Below, in pieces: positions 28,920-38,256 of a stretch of DNA of 64,000 nucleotides. The stretch is from Anaerobiospirillum sp. NML120449. Its GTDB lineage: Bacteria > Pseudomonadota > Gammaproteobacteria > Enterobacterales > Succinivibrionaceae. The stretch covers positions 99,654 to 163,653 of the forward strand of contig NZ_JALKIL010000006.1 of assembly GCF_023051105.1 (NCBI RefSeq), in the 5' to 3' direction. The notes beneath the pieces are model-generated. The model saw only the letters and a program-made list of their open reading frames with translations, was not told where the DNA came from and did not search any database. A program made the translations under genes and the position numbers. The stretch's first letter is position 1. Each line of letters starts with the position of its first letter.

Positions 28920-29090
28920 TTACATGCGCCACCAGCGCCATGCAATCCACAGCAGCAGCCCCAGGGTACAGGCAACAAAGACCATCAGGTGGTACCAGGG
29001 ACGTTCAACCACACTGCGGATAAAGGCTGCGCCACCAAAAATCAGCGCAACCAGTCCCAGAATTATCAGGGGACTGAATCCATTTCCCAT
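28920..29090 (-). CDS. Small two-helix membrane protein
   Basis: A 56-residue protein with two predicted membrane helices, LIILGLVALIFGGAAFI and LMVFVACTLGLLLWIAW, joined by a short RSVVERPWYH loop, and a basic C-terminus (WRWWRM). GGAGG lies five bases before the ATG at 29090, which supports translation. I do not recognise the family. In an immunity array it could protect against a membrane-active toxin, but nothing in the sequence proves this. The spacer 28651-28919 carries only CATGCC/GGCATG-rich DNA. Confidence 0.55.
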   Translation of the reverse strand: MGNGFSPLIILGLVALIFGGAAFIRSVVERPWYHLMVFVACTLGLLLWIAWRWWRM

Positions 29091-29224
29091 GAGAACCTCC
29101 ATGCGCCTGAGTTACGGGCGCATCAGACAAATTAGCAGAGTGAAGCCGTCATCAGGAACCAGGCAGCTGCAACAGCAGCGGCCTGCAATCGGCCAGGGCC
29201 GGAGCTGCAGGTGATGTTCGCAGC

Positions 29225-29527
29225 TCACTGAGCCTGAAACGGCCCCTCATAGCGCTGCGCAGACCAGACACTTTCAAATTGAGCGGCTGTGATTTCCCGG
29301 GCGTGAAACTCCTCGCCCCAGATATTGCTGTTGAGCTCTGCAGCTGTGGGCAGGGGAGTGATTTCAATGGCCCCGTCGTACATATCTTCATAACGGACCA
29401 TGCGGCCATCAGCAAAGACATCAATGGAGCGCCGTCCCAGCCTGTCATCGGCCGTATCGACTTCGTAAAAGATAACAGCGGGCTCTCCTTGCGGTGCATC
29501 GGCCCAGAACACCTGCAGATATTCCAT
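29225..29527 (-). CDS. DUF6881-like immunity protein
   Basis: A 100-residue protein with the layout of DUF6881: a start MEYLQVFWADAP, then AVIFYEVD, RRSIDVFADGRMVRYED, a PLPTAAELN segment, and the end ITAAQFESVW. Such small proteins are common next to other toxin-immunity genes. ATG 29527 is preferred; the GTG three bases before it is in frame. The ribosome binding site (AGGAAA) is weak and rather far. Confidence 0.7.
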   Translation of the reverse strand: MEYLQVFWADAPQGEPAVIFYEVDTADDRLGRRSIDVFADGRMVRYEDMYDGAIEITPLPTAAELNSNIWGEEFHAREITAAQFESVWSAQRYEGPFQAQ

Positions 29528-29824
29528 CACAGCTTAATTTCCTGTCAAAGTTACTCTTGTAATACCTGGCCTTGCACCCAGCAGCAGGATGGTGATGAAG
29601 GTGGCTCGCCAGCTGCTTACGAAGGCTGCCGGGGCTGGGTGCGCCAGCTTTTTACGAAGGCAGCCGGGGCCGGAGCCGTCCCAGCCGTTTACGGTGCCGT
29701 GCCAGCAGTTTACGATGCCGTCCGGGCTAGGCTGGAGCCGTGGGCCGGGTGCGCTGGCCGATTATCTGGGCGGCCGGAACCTGATGCAGGTGCCGGATGC
29801 TGGCAGCTTATGCGGCCTGTGTGA

Positions 29825-30715
29825 TCATTCTTCAAGTATGCGGTAAGGATCCATGGAGCAGCGGTGGGCATTGGCATAGACGCGGCGCAGCTCGTCGCGT
29901 ACCTCCATAAGCGCAAAGCCCAGCAGATTCTCGCCTCGCCAGAGCTCAGGATTGCAGGCATGCTCATGATCCCGGGCAAGGCCTGTGCCCCAGATTCTGT
30001 CTGCCGGGCTGGCCTCAACCAGAACTCTTGAGCCCGTTCCGATCAGATAATCTCTGAGCCTCTGGGAGCAGGAGAATTTGTACCAGTTGCCCTCAACGAC
30101 AACAGCGTATTTGAAGCGATCCCAGACGGACTCATCAAAAGGACTGATCGTGCGGCCCAGCTGCTTGATATGGCGCGGGTCGGAGCTGCTCATGATCTTC
30201 TTTTTACATTCGCTGTCACTGAACAGGCTGGCCTTGGAGGCCATCATGAACTGCTCGGCACAGCTAAAGCTCTCATGCTCGCGCTTAAAGTCTTCTTTCC
30301 ACCACTGGCTCATGCAGCTGTGGCTGAGCTTGCCATCAGCCTGAGGCTGGTGTCCCCAGAACATTACAGCTGAACGGCACATGCGAGCCCGCTGATCCAT
30401 AAGCCACTGGCGGCTGTAGCAGGGCTGACCGTCAGGCTGCCTGACAAAGACCAGCAAATCTCCATGCTCCATGATGTTGAAGCTGTCATCATCGCCGTCG
30501 TCTTCTTCCTCATTCCACCAGCCCTGCCAGGTGAATGGTTCAGGAAAGAGTTCCTGTACTTCAGCCCGCTGCTGTTTATTGAGTTTGTCCAGCCACTGAC
30601 AGAAGATGTCTATTACTCCTTCACCATAGCCCATACGCCACCCAAGCGAGAAGCGTGACAGGTGAGGACATACCATCCATGGGGGAGCCGGAATGCTGTT
30701 CATAACAGAGCTCAT
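29825..30715 (-). CDS. NADAR-domain protein with conserved N-terminal extension
   Basis: A 296-residue protein. The C-terminal 190 residues are a NADAR (DUF1768, YbiA-like) domain: FWGHQP, SQWWKEDF, FSCAEQFMMASKASLF, IKQLGRTISPFDESVWD, LIGTGSRVLVEASPADRIWGTG and NLLGFALMEVRDELR. NADAR proteins hydrolyse N-glycosidic bonds of ADP-ribose derivatives. Some reverse ADP-ribosylation of guanine in DNA as antitoxins to DarT-type toxins, and YbiA acts in riboflavin metabolism. The extra N-terminal 110 residues (LSRFSLGWRMGYGEG, then a WW segment and an acidic stretch) and the setting in an immunity array favour the antitoxin or immunity reading. AAGGAA precedes the ATG. Confidence 0.85.
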   Translation of the reverse strand: MSSVMNSIPAPPWMVCPHLSRFSLGWRMGYGEGVIDIFCQWLDKLNKQQRAEVQELFPEPFTWQGWWNEEEDDGDDDSFNIMEHGDLLVFVRQPDGQPCYSRQWLMDQRARMCRSAVMFWGHQPQADGKLSHSCMSQWWKEDFKREHESFSCAEQFMMASKASLFSDSECKKKIMSSSDPRHIKQLGRTISPFDESVWDRFKYAVVVEGNWYKFSCSQRLRDYLIGTGSRVLVEASPADRIWGTGLARDHEHACNPELWRGENLLGFALMEVRDELRRVYANAHRCSMDPYRILEE

Positions 30716-30850
30716 GATCTTTCCTTAATGCCTGGCGCAAGGACGCCGTCGCCGTTGCTGCAGTGTCTCTGCCGCTGCACCGGCCACAGGGCCGGCAGGC
30801 GCGTCCGGATGGACGGGCCTGGCCTGTGGCTGGGGCGCGGTGGGGTGATA

Positions 30851-31627
30851 TCAGAAGTCCATAATGATGGCCGACCTGTTCTTTTCAGCAAAGAGCAGGG
30901 CCTCCCACAAAATGGCAAAAGCGTAGCGGGCCAGAGACTGGGTGTCGTAGCTGTCGTGCTTCTGAATCTTCTGCGGATTAACAGAGCCGTCCTCAGCCTG
31001 CTCAAGGTCAGCAGGATAGCCCTCGGTGTCTTTCCAGCCTGCAACAGTGGCCTCATCAGCCTGCCATACCAGAGAGTTCAGTTTCTCCAGTTCAAGGCGC
31101 AGCGCAGCCAGAGTACTGATGGTGCATTCGCTGCCATTGACCAGGGTGCCGTTAAACAGCAGAGGTCGTGACAGCGGCACCCACATGGTGGCTCCACGAA
31201 ACAGAGACCAGACCTTTTCAGTGTCTTCAGCGGCCTTTAATACCAGCGGATGCTCCATGAAATCGTGGTTCTTTTCCACGCTTTGAGGTATGGGCTCGCC
31301 ATAGCGGGCACAGGCTGCAGTTACCAGCAGGGCGCCAAAGGCATCCCAGTCAGGCTTATGGGTAAAGTACGGAGCGGTATTGTTCTCAGGCCACTGCTCA
31401 TCAGCACCTGAGCCCGGAGGCATGACCGATTCAATGAGCAGGTTGCGCCACTGCTCAACAGCGGCCTGAACCTCAGCCTCATCAGGTTCCTCATCGTCTC
31501 CCTGGTCATCACCAGGCCTGATGACATGATACTCATGTCCACAGGCCTCTGCCCACTGCTGAACCATGTTCTTCCAGTTGCCGCAGTAGTAACGGGTTAA
31601 AGTACCGGCATAAATATCAAGACCCAT
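30851..31627 (-). CDS. Uncharacterised MGLDIYAG-type protein
   Basis: A 258-residue soluble protein starting MGLDIYAGTLTRYYCGNW, a start I have seen in uncharacterised bacterial proteins. Other strong segments are APYFTHKPDWDAFGALLV near residue 85, a Trp-rich GATMWVPLSRPLLF near 145, and a helical C-terminus. There is no membrane segment. GGAG precedes the ATG by eight bases. Its function is unknown; the neighbours suggest an immunity or self-protection role. Confidence 0.65.
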   Translation of the reverse strand: MGLDIYAGTLTRYYCGNWKNMVQQWAEACGHEYHVIRPGDDQGDDEEPDEAEVQAAVEQWRNLLIESVMPPGSGADEQWPENNTAPYFTHKPDWDAFGALLVTAACARYGEPIPQSVEKNHDFMEHPLVLKAAEDTEKVWSLFRGATMWVPLSRPLLFNGTLVNGSECTISTLAALRLELEKLNSLVWQADEATVAGWKDTEGYPADLEQAEDGSVNPQKIQKHDSYDTQSLARYAFAILWEALLFAEKNRSAIIMDF

Positions 31628-31781
31628 TCTTTATCTCCATATGGTTATTCCTTGAGCTCATGCCCCAGATGGCTGGGGTGCCATGCGCCACCGGCCATGG
31701 TCAGCCCGACCAGTCCAGGCCATCCCTGGCTGAGGCTGCAATTGGCCGGGCCTGCCCAGACTGGACCGCCCCGGGCCGGGG

Positions 31782-31806
31782 CAGCTGCAGCCGGCGGCTG
31801 CAGCTG
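31782..31806. other. Perfect 12-bp palindrome
   Basis: CAGCTGCAGCCG and CGGCTGCAGCTG flank a single G, just downstream of the TPR gene's stop at 31817 on the minus strand. A one-base loop cannot fold as RNA without opening the inner pairs, and no T run follows. It may act as a cruciform, protein site or weak terminator. Confidence 0.5.
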
Positions 31807-31816
31807 GTCAGGAAGG

Positions 31817-33862
31817 TCAGTCAAGAATGCTGCCCGGGTTGCTGTCTATACCTGCCTCGATGCGCATGCGTTTTTCTATTTCCTCAAGGCACTCTTCGAT
31901 AACATCAGGAGCCTGCTCATCGTCAGGATCAAGCTCAGCCCAGCGGCGGGCATACGCAATAGCCTGCTCCTCATTGCCATAAAGGTACTGATAGCCATAG
32001 GCCATGCGCATGTTCCATTTGACATCGTCCTTTCCGTCTTCCTGAACAGCCTTGAGAACTACAATGGCCCTGTTGAGGGCTATGTCGCCCTTATGGCGCG
32101 CAGTGCCATCATTGTCATCGCCTATGATGGCATAGTTTTCAAGGGCGCGGGCCATGGCAATGGCAAAGCGCAGATCGTGGTGACTCTCAGGCACGGTATT
32201 GAGCACAGCTATGCATCGTGAGAATTTGTCATCTTTGTTCCACTGCTCGAGCTGTTCATAGAAGGCATCGGCCTGCTCTTCAGACCATGCTATGTACTCA
32301 AGACCATCCTCGATTTGAGGATTGATTACCGATGAGGTCAAGCGGCCGTTATCATTGCCATGCTTGAGCGGCACTGTAGCCGCATCTCTTCTGAAGGAAT
32401 GGAAATAAGCCCAGTCAACTGAGCTGGATTCAAAGAACTCGGCTGCAAGCTGCAGGGTCTTGCCCGGATCCCAGGCAATAAAGTCCAGATAGCCGCAGAA
32501 ACATCCGGTTCCGCCGCCGGTAACGGTTACGGCTTCACGGCCTTCATCAGTGCTCAGGGCAGCTTCAAGCTCGTCTCTGAAAGCAAAGATCTTCTCGCTG
32601 CCCCCGTCTTTGAGCTTATCAAGCGGCCAGATGAAAAAACCAGCAGCCACACCATCGGAGTGCAGGGCATTTACCACATCGTTGTCACCAGACAGATATT
32701 CCTGTACCAGGGGGACACAGCAGGTGCTGCCGGCAATGATATCAAGGCGCCAGTCAGCGTTGGGGTCTTCATTGGGCTTCATGCTGTAGCCTGTGTACAG
32801 ATCAAGGCACTCCCGGGCTGACAGATCAAGCTTGCAGTCATGATCGGCAAGCCATTGAGGCAGCCTGTCCAGAGTAAGTTTTTCCCCAGCATCTTCCCCG
32901 GCATCTGCAGGGCTGCGCAGCAAATCAAAGGACTCGATATAGCGCATGTGAACCAGCTCGCCCAGAGTCTGGTCAGTAAGGTTGGTAAGCAGCCACCAGA
33001 CAAATGATTCAGATTGCTGCTCAAAGGCAGGTTCGAGCTTCTCACAGCAGCATTTGAGGGCAAAGCTGCCGCTCTCTGCAGCGCTCACCCAGACAGTGAC
33101 ATCTTCAGCCGAGATCCTGCAGCCCTCACTTACTATGCAGATATTGGCCGCTGCCTGACGACCGATGGTAAGTTTCCAGTGTTCACGCAGCTGCTCAGGA
33201 ACATGGCGCATGAAGTATTCGATCTCAAAAAGGCGTACGCGATCGCCCTCAGGAGTGACTATGAGCTCATAGAGCTCACCTGATTTGCCCAGTTCGTAGG
33301 ATATTGAAGTAAAGGCCCTGTTAAGAGCTCCGCTGCACAGCCTGAGCATCTCCATATTGGCCTCTTGAGTATCATCATTGCGACCGTCAATGTGCTTGCG
33401 GATACGCTCTTCTACCTTAACAAACTCATCCCAGGCAAGGCGTACACGCTCGGCAAAGCACTGGTTGAATGCCGGCAGGGCGGTGCGGTGTTCACACTGA
33501 GTAATGAAATAGCGGTTATCCTCGCCCCACTGTTCGGGATCATCAGGTCCCAGCAGTTCAAGGGCTTTGCGGAAGTGATCAAGGGCCCAGCCATCCTGGT
33601 CCATATAGTACCGCGCATACCCCATTCTGAACTGCCAAAGATGAGTGTTCTCAAGCTCATCCTGACAGCGCTCCAGAGCCTCCACAGCCTTGCGGTACAG
33701 CTCAGGCTCATCTTCAAAGGAGGCCAGATTATTCAGAGCACGCGCCAGCTCCATGTCCAGCTCGCAGCTGCGATGATCATCATCAAGAGCCTCAATGGCA
33801 TCAACAATCTTCCTGAACTTGTTTTCTTCGTGCCATTTCTGGCACTGCCTGAGAATATCCAT
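31817..33862 (-). CDS. TPR protein with duplicated terminal modules
   Basis: A 681-residue cytoplasmic protein. A TPR-like module opens it (about 1-110: QCQKWHEENKFRKIVDAIEAL, then LWQFRMGYARYYM) and a related module closes it (about 555-665: LEQWNKDDKFSRCIAVLNTV, then WNMRMAYGYQYLYG). The same module starts the TPR-DUF1963 protein at 36692-38017. The central 400 residues are not recognised; they contain ESFVWWLLTNLTDQTLGELVHMRYIESFDLL and a Gly/Cys-rich GGGTGCFCGYLDF. AAAGGAG lies five bases before the ATG. Shared modules suggest the array grew partly by duplication. Confidence 0.7.
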   Translation of the reverse strand: MDILRQCQKWHEENKFRKIVDAIEALDDDHRSCELDMELARALNNLASFEDEPELYRKAVEALERCQDELENTHLWQFRMGYARYYMDQDGWALDHFRKALELLGPDDPEQWGEDNRYFITQCEHRTALPAFNQCFAERVRLAWDEFVKVEERIRKHIDGRNDDTQEANMEMLRLCSGALNRAFTSISYELGKSGELYELIVTPEGDRVRLFEIEYFMRHVPEQLREHWKLTIGRQAAANICIVSEGCRISAEDVTVWVSAAESGSFALKCCCEKLEPAFEQQSESFVWWLLTNLTDQTLGELVHMRYIESFDLLRSPADAGEDAGEKLTLDRLPQWLADHDCKLDLSARECLDLYTGYSMKPNEDPNADWRLDIIAGSTCCVPLVQEYLSGDNDVVNALHSDGVAAGFFIWPLDKLKDGGSEKIFAFRDELEAALSTDEGREAVTVTGGGTGCFCGYLDFIAWDPGKTLQLAAEFFESSSVDWAYFHSFRRDAATVPLKHGNDNGRLTSSVINPQIEDGLEYIAWSEEQADAFYEQLEQWNKDDKFSRCIAVLNTVPESHHDLRFAIAMARALENYAIIGDDNDGTARHKGDIALNRAIVVLKAVQEDGKDDVKWNMRMAYGYQYLYGNEEQAIAYARRWAELDPDDEQAPDVIEECLEEIEKRMRIEAGIDSNPGSILD

Positions 33863-33893
33863 ATAAACTCCTTTAAGACCGGTGCTTATGCCG

Positions 33894-34110
33894 CATGACC
33901 TGCCCGCATCATCAGCACAACACGGTCACATGACCAGCCCGCATCATCAGCACAACACGGTCACATGACCTGCCCGCATCATAAGCACAACACGGTCACA
34001 TGACCTGCCCGCATCATAAGCACAACACGGTCACATGACCAGCCTGCATTGACTGCACAACAAAGTAATACGACCTGCCTGCATCAACAGCAAAATACGA
34101 TCACATGACC
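33894..34110. repeat. Six-copy 35-bp tandem repeat
   Basis: About six 35-bp units with the core CATGACCTGCCCGCATCA and AGCACAACACGGTCA. The first four are almost identical and the last two decayed. It fills most of the spacer between the TPR gene and the LRR gene. Confidence 0.93.
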
Positions 34111-34178
34111 TTCAGTCCCCTTGCTGAGCCATGGATGGACAGCAATGCCAGAGACGGCCTGTATGGCTGCTGTTGTCA

Positions 34179-35069
34179 TTACAGGCCATAGCGCTGCCAG
34201 CCGTTGAGCAGCATGTCTGCACGTTCAATTTTCCAGCCATCAGGTGTTCTTTTAAGCAGGAAGCGGCGTTTAAAGCCATTATTGAGTTCACGGGTGTAGA
34301 TGTGAATTTTGTTGCGACTTACCTTGCCAGCATCAAGATAGATATGGTCTGAATAGGTACCATGTGGCGACCATGACAGAGCCTCAGGGCGGAATCCGCT
34401 GCGGGGCTTTTCACAGACAAAGTTATCCCAGATGGCCAGAAGGGCAGCCATGGCTGTGGTGTCATCGAGATCCTCTGATTCCATTTTCTTTTCCCAGTCG
34501 TTGACTGCAGCAAAGAAGTCCCATAGCACCTCACGGCAGGACACCACATCAGGATGACTGCTGTCGAGCGGATCGATAGAGCGGCGCAGCTGAATGCGTT
34601 CAAACTCATCCATCTGGCTGTCGCTGAACTGCTCACCGGCCACAATCTTCAGACGGCTGTTATCAGCTGTGGCCATGAGACCGTCAAAGGTCACAGCTGT
34701 GTGGCTCAGATGAAGCATGCTCAGCTTCTGCAGGCCGGCAGCGGCTTTGAGGCCCAGGTCATCAAGAGAGGTGTAACTGAGTGAAAGAAGCTCCAGGGGC
34801 AGGGCATCAAGCTGTTCAACCCCACGTCCGGTCAGGGAACCATTATTTTCAAGGCTCAGATAACGCAGATTCTGCATGCGGCCCAGCGGTTCAAAGCAGC
34901 TGTCATCAAGACTGCAGTTATCAAGGCTCAGGTTGACCAGGCTTTTTATCGAGCTGACAGCTTTCAGTGCAGAGGCATCAAGCGGCAGGCCGGTAATCTG
35001 CAGCCCCAGCAGACGAAAGGCACACAGGCGCTCAAAGGCCTCATGGTCGTCGGCAGCCATGGGCAGCAC
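34179..35069 (-). CDS. LRR protein with NTF2-like immunity C-terminus, uncertain 5' end
   Basis: The N-terminal half (about residues 15-145) is made of leucine-rich repeats: LVNLSLDNCSLDD, LRYLSLENNGSL, LELLSLSYTSLDDLGL and LSMLHLSHTAVTFDGL. The C-terminal half (about 165-296) resembles NTF2-fold immunity proteins, with an end like RRFLLKRTPDGWKIERADMLLNGW. The start is unclear. The first allowed codon is GTG 35069, without a ribosome binding site, then ATG 35060. Upstream the same frame stays open and reads plausible protein (WQDGQLTLDDTK) back into a short GC-rich repeat, where no start codon is found. The gene may be truncated at its 5' end or use a rare start. Confidence 0.7.
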   Translation of the reverse strand: MLPMAADDHEAFERLCAFRLLGLQITGLPLDASALKAVSSIKSLVNLSLDNCSLDDSCFEPLGRMQNLRYLSLENNGSLTGRGVEQLDALPLELLSLSYTSLDDLGLKAAAGLQKLSMLHLSHTAVTFDGLMATADNSRLKIVAGEQFSDSQMDEFERIQLRRSIDPLDSSHPDVVSCREVLWDFFAAVNDWEKKMESEDLDDTTAMAALLAIWDNFVCEKPRSGFRPEALSWSPHGTYSDHIYLDAGKVSRNKIHIYTRELNNGFKRRFLLKRTPDGWKIERADMLLNGWQRYGL

Positions 35070-35231
35070 TTTGGTATCGTCAAGAGTAAGCTGACCGTCC
35101 TGCCATGCAGCTTTAGTTGCCCGTGCAGGCCAGAGTGGGGCCTGCCCGGGCGGGCCGATCCGGAGCCTGTGCCTGAACCTGAGCCGGAGCCGGACTCCTT
35201 TACCGTACCTGCTTTACAGCTGCTGTTGCTC

Positions 35232-35558
35232 TTACCAGTCGCGCGCACGAATGGCTTCCTCACTGTCGATACCAATACCAAACCAGCTGAGAATGTAGGT
35301 TACGCTCTCGCCAATGCTCTCACGGGCAACAGTCTCAATCTCGCTGTCATGGGCATCAAACTCATCCTGAAGATCGTTGATACCCTCTACTGCGCGGTCA
35401 AGGCTGTCCTGAATGCGCTCAATGTCAGTCTCACCGCTTTCAAGCAGCTCAATGACTGATATGAGCTCATCACGCACCTTGTCTACCAGAAAAGCAGGGT
35501 AGTAATCATCTTCGTACATGTCCTTGAGCAGAACATAAGCAGGGTTAAACTTCTTCAT
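35232..35558 (-). CDS. DUF5713 family protein
   Basis: A 108-residue helical, acidic protein that fits DUF5713 closely: FNPAYVLLKDMYEDDYYPAFLVDK, INDLQDEFDAHDSEIETVARESIGE, and the terminal EEAIRARDW. The family is uncharacterised and often found with immunity genes. ATG 35558 has AAGGAG seven bases before it; a longer frame upstream is not coding. The GC-rich 160-base gap to the LRR gene contains the short CCGGCTC repeat. Confidence 0.8.
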   Translation of the reverse strand: MKKFNPAYVLLKDMYEDDYYPAFLVDKVRDELISVIELLESGETDIERIQDSLDRAVEGINDLQDEFDAHDSEIETVARESIGESVTYILSWFGIGIDSEEAIRARDW

Positions 35559-35852
35559 AGACTTCTCCTTAATCCTCATGAAAATGCACAGACCGGCAAA
35601 TAACGAATGCCGATATGGCTGACAGTCATGGGTGACGGTGGGGCCATCCGTCAGTGGCAGCAGCCGGCAGCAGAAGGTGCCAGCAGCCGGTGCCAGCTGC
35701 CATTGACAGTATGTCATGGCAGGGCAGCTCAGGTAAGAAAAGCTCACCTGAGTCCATTTTGGTGGTATTGTTATGCACCGAAAACAAATAGCTCTCAGAG
35801 CTGACAGGCAAGGGACTCATCCCAAAAGTGCTTACCGCAATCATAAAATAAA

Positions 35853-35988
35853 GCCCCATGTGCCCTCGGGACCTTAATGCAACTGAGCCCCATATGTCCT
35901 CGGGACCTTAAATGCAACAGAGCCCCATGTGCCCTATGGATATTCATGCGGCAGAGCTCCATGTGTCATCGGGCCTTTCAGGCAGCAG
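35853..35988. repeat. 34/35-bp tandem repeat
   Basis: Four units with the core GCCCCATGTGCCCTCGGGA start at 35853, 35887, 35922 and 35956, with the last two diverged. It lies between the divergent DUF5713 gene and the small plus-strand gene. Confidence 0.8.
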
Positions 35989-36158
35989 GACCTGATGGAC
36001 TTACCGTGATGAGCTGTGCTCAGTGCCAGGATAACTGAGCTCAGTGACAATTGCCCTTGCTCATTGCCCGTTTCATGCTGTTGAGGGGGTTAACCTCGGG
36101 CAGCGGCGCTCAGGGTCAGCTTACAGGGTATACAGAACAAATAGCAGGTAAAAACAAT

Positions 36159-36410
36159 ATGGCTGAATTTTCTCCTGAACACTTTGTCGAAAGATTCAAC
36201 AAGACAGCAGGCCATGGCCGCACTGTAAAGGACACAGGACGCATGCTTGAGGGCCGCTATATCCTTTCCTATGGCTGGGACGGGGTAGACGAGTCAGCAA
36301 AGGGCACTCACTTTTTCCTGGTATGCAGTCCTGATGATGACCGCCAGGTCAAGATGATTCAATGCGACACCTTTGAAGAGCTCGAGCAGAAAATCAAGGA
36401 CAACAGCTGA
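36159..36410 (+). CDS. Small plus-strand protein inside the immunity array
   Basis: An 83-residue soluble protein I do not recognise, with FSPEHFVERFNKTAG at the start and a charged C-terminus EELEQKIKDNS. It is the only plus-strand gene in the array. I place the start at ATG 36159; the upstream AGG is a weak site. The composition looks like real protein (balanced, no low complexity), but the short length leaves doubt. Confidence 0.5.
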   Translation: MAEFSPEHFVERFNKTAGHGRTVKDTGRMLEGRYILSYGWDGVDESAKGTHFFLVCSPDDDRQVKMIQCDTFEELEQKIKDNS

Positions 36411-36691
36411 CAGGGGCTGCACAGCAGTGCAGCTGCCATGCTTCGCTGTCGGCTTGCCATGATGGCCTCGGGCAATATAGTCGCTTTTGCCGCTGGTCCT
36501 GCTACGAGCTGCAGCTTACTGCAGTTGCAGGCAGGCGCCTGGAGAGCAACCAGGTCTACAGGTCCGCAAGACAGTACTGCAGCAGTGGCTGTGGCCTGAA
36601 GTTAAGTGCTCCAGCAGCGGGCCACAGGGCCGCATATCATGGGGGCAGCGGGGCCATGGGTTTGACGGGGCTGCACAGCTTTGTTTGCAGG

Positions 36692-38017
36692 TCAGTAGCA
36701 CTGCAGGATGAGCCAGCAGTTGTCGAAGTTGCGGGCGGCCAGGTCCTCGCGCTTGATAAAGAAGTAGATATGGCCGCAATCGCCCCACATCAGCTCAAAA
36801 TCATCGGCCTCAACCGTGTCCATCTGCATGAGCAGGGTCCATTTTTCATGGGCGGTAAGCTCAGCTGCTTTCCTCGTTTCTGAGGGAATGAGCTCAGGGG
36901 CGCGACCGGTTTCATAGCCTGCCGTTACCAGTTCGCACTTATAAAACATGCTGTTCTGAATAACCTCAGGCCAGCCCAGCAGCCATGAGTGAGGCTCGAA
37001 GTTCTCACTGTTAAGGCCCATAATCTTATCTCTGGCCCTGGTAAAGCTCTCGGAAAATACCTTGCAGCGCTCGTGCACGCTCATTGGCTGAAAACTGCTG
37101 ATTTCATGGTTGCGGGCAGCATTGGTGACAGCCACATAATCGACGCTGTCAGGACAGGTAGTCAGGGGCTCAAACTGCACTCCGATCTGGGGAAATCTGC
37201 AGTCTTTGTCCATGTTTTCAGGAAAGTCAGCCGGGCGCAGGACACTGGCGTCCTCAAACCAGTATACCCGGGCACTGCCCATATCCTCAGGGGAAAAGCC
37301 CCAGGTCATGCTCAGGACTTCATAGAAGAAAGAGAGCACACCATGATCGGGCAGCAGATGTTCACTGTCATAGGGCGCAAGGTCGGCACAGTTGAACTGA
37401 GCCAGAAAGGACAGCGGGCGTACGGCTTTTTTATCCCTGTAGTCAGTTCCATCGTACTCAGGCCAGACAAAGTCTGGCGGCACATCAGGCCTGCCACCAA
37501 AGCGGCTTGCGCCTGTGCCCTCAGGGGCATTGCCGCAAAAGCGCTGCCTTATGGCCGGACGGCTCAGAGCCCTGAGGCCCTCCACGTCCTCAAACTCATC
37601 ATCGCCATCCTCCCCGGCAGCATCAGCATCATAGTCAGCAGCATCAGCAGCGTCATGAGCATGCTCAAGGCTGCTTTGGCAAAACTGGATGAAGAGCTGG
37701 GTATCCTTATCGCCAGGGCTGGCCTCAAGGGCCCGGTTAAAACAGTCAAGAGCCTCTTCATAGCGCCCCAGATAATACAGAGCATAGCCCAGACGGTAGT
37801 TCCACAAGTGGTCAGAGCTCATGGTCTGCTCATGCTTTTTGAGCAGCTCAACAGCCTTGCCATACTGAGAGCTGTTGTTATACGCACGCGCCAGAATGCT
37901 GTCGACATGGGCATCGCGGCAGTCCGCTCCCAGCCCCTCAAGAGCAGTGATAATACGCCCGTGCTGGCTCTCATTATGCCAGCGCTCGCACTGCTCCATC
38001 AGCTCAGTCTTATCCAT
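36692..38017 (-). CDS. TPR-DUF1963 (YwqG-like) fusion protein
   Basis: A 441-residue protein. Residues about 1-125 are the TPR module shared with the gene at 31817-33862 (QCERWHNESQHGRIITALEGL, then LWNYRLGYALYYLGRYEEALDCFNRAL). After an Asp/Ala-rich linker the rest is a YwqG/DUF1963 domain: SRFGGRPDVPPDFVWP, PLSFLAQFNCADLAPYD, GVLSFFYEV, HSWLLGWPEVIQ, and the end WGDCGHIYFFIKREDLAARNFDNCWLILQCY. DUF1963 proteins are common around toxin-immunity loci; the biochemical role is unknown. AGGAG precedes the ATG by about five bases. Confidence 0.85.
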   Translation of the reverse strand: MDKTELMEQCERWHNESQHGRIITALEGLGADCRDAHVDSILARAYNNSSQYGKAVELLKKHEQTMSSDHLWNYRLGYALYYLGRYEEALDCFNRALEASPGDKDTQLFIQFCQSSLEHAHDAADAADYDADAAGEDGDDEFEDVEGLRALSRPAIRQRFCGNAPEGTGASRFGGRPDVPPDFVWPEYDGTDYRDKKAVRPLSFLAQFNCADLAPYDSEHLLPDHGVLSFFYEVLSMTWGFSPEDMGSARVYWFEDASVLRPADFPENMDKDCRFPQIGVQFEPLTTCPDSVDYVAVTNAARNHEISSFQPMSVHERCKVFSESFTRARDKIMGLNSENFEPHSWLLGWPEVIQNSMFYKCELVTAGYETGRAPELIPSETRKAAELTAHEKWTLLMQMDTVEADDFELMWGDCGHIYFFIKREDLAARNFDNCWLILQCY

Positions 38018-38256
38018 CTCAACTCCTGTCCATTTAATCCTGCTTCACCAGGCCTGCAGGGTGTGGGCTCTACACGGCCGCCACAGGGGCGTTACCTGAG
38101 CCCGCTGCCTGAGCACGCAGCCTGTCATTACAGCGCTGACTGCTGAGTCTGTCATTAAAGGCCTGCATGGTTACTGTCAAGCCTGTCATGACAGTACGGC
38201 ATCAGTTAGCACAAGGCCGCCATCTCAAGGGATGATGGCAAATATCAGTCAGTGCG

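Noticed and set aside
33894..34110. Possible CRISPR array of 35-bp units
   Set aside because: The whole period is conserved from copy to copy with no variable spacer part.
36989..38146. 385-codon plus-strand frame
   Set aside because: It is antisense to the TPR-DUF1963 gene with its recognisable domains.
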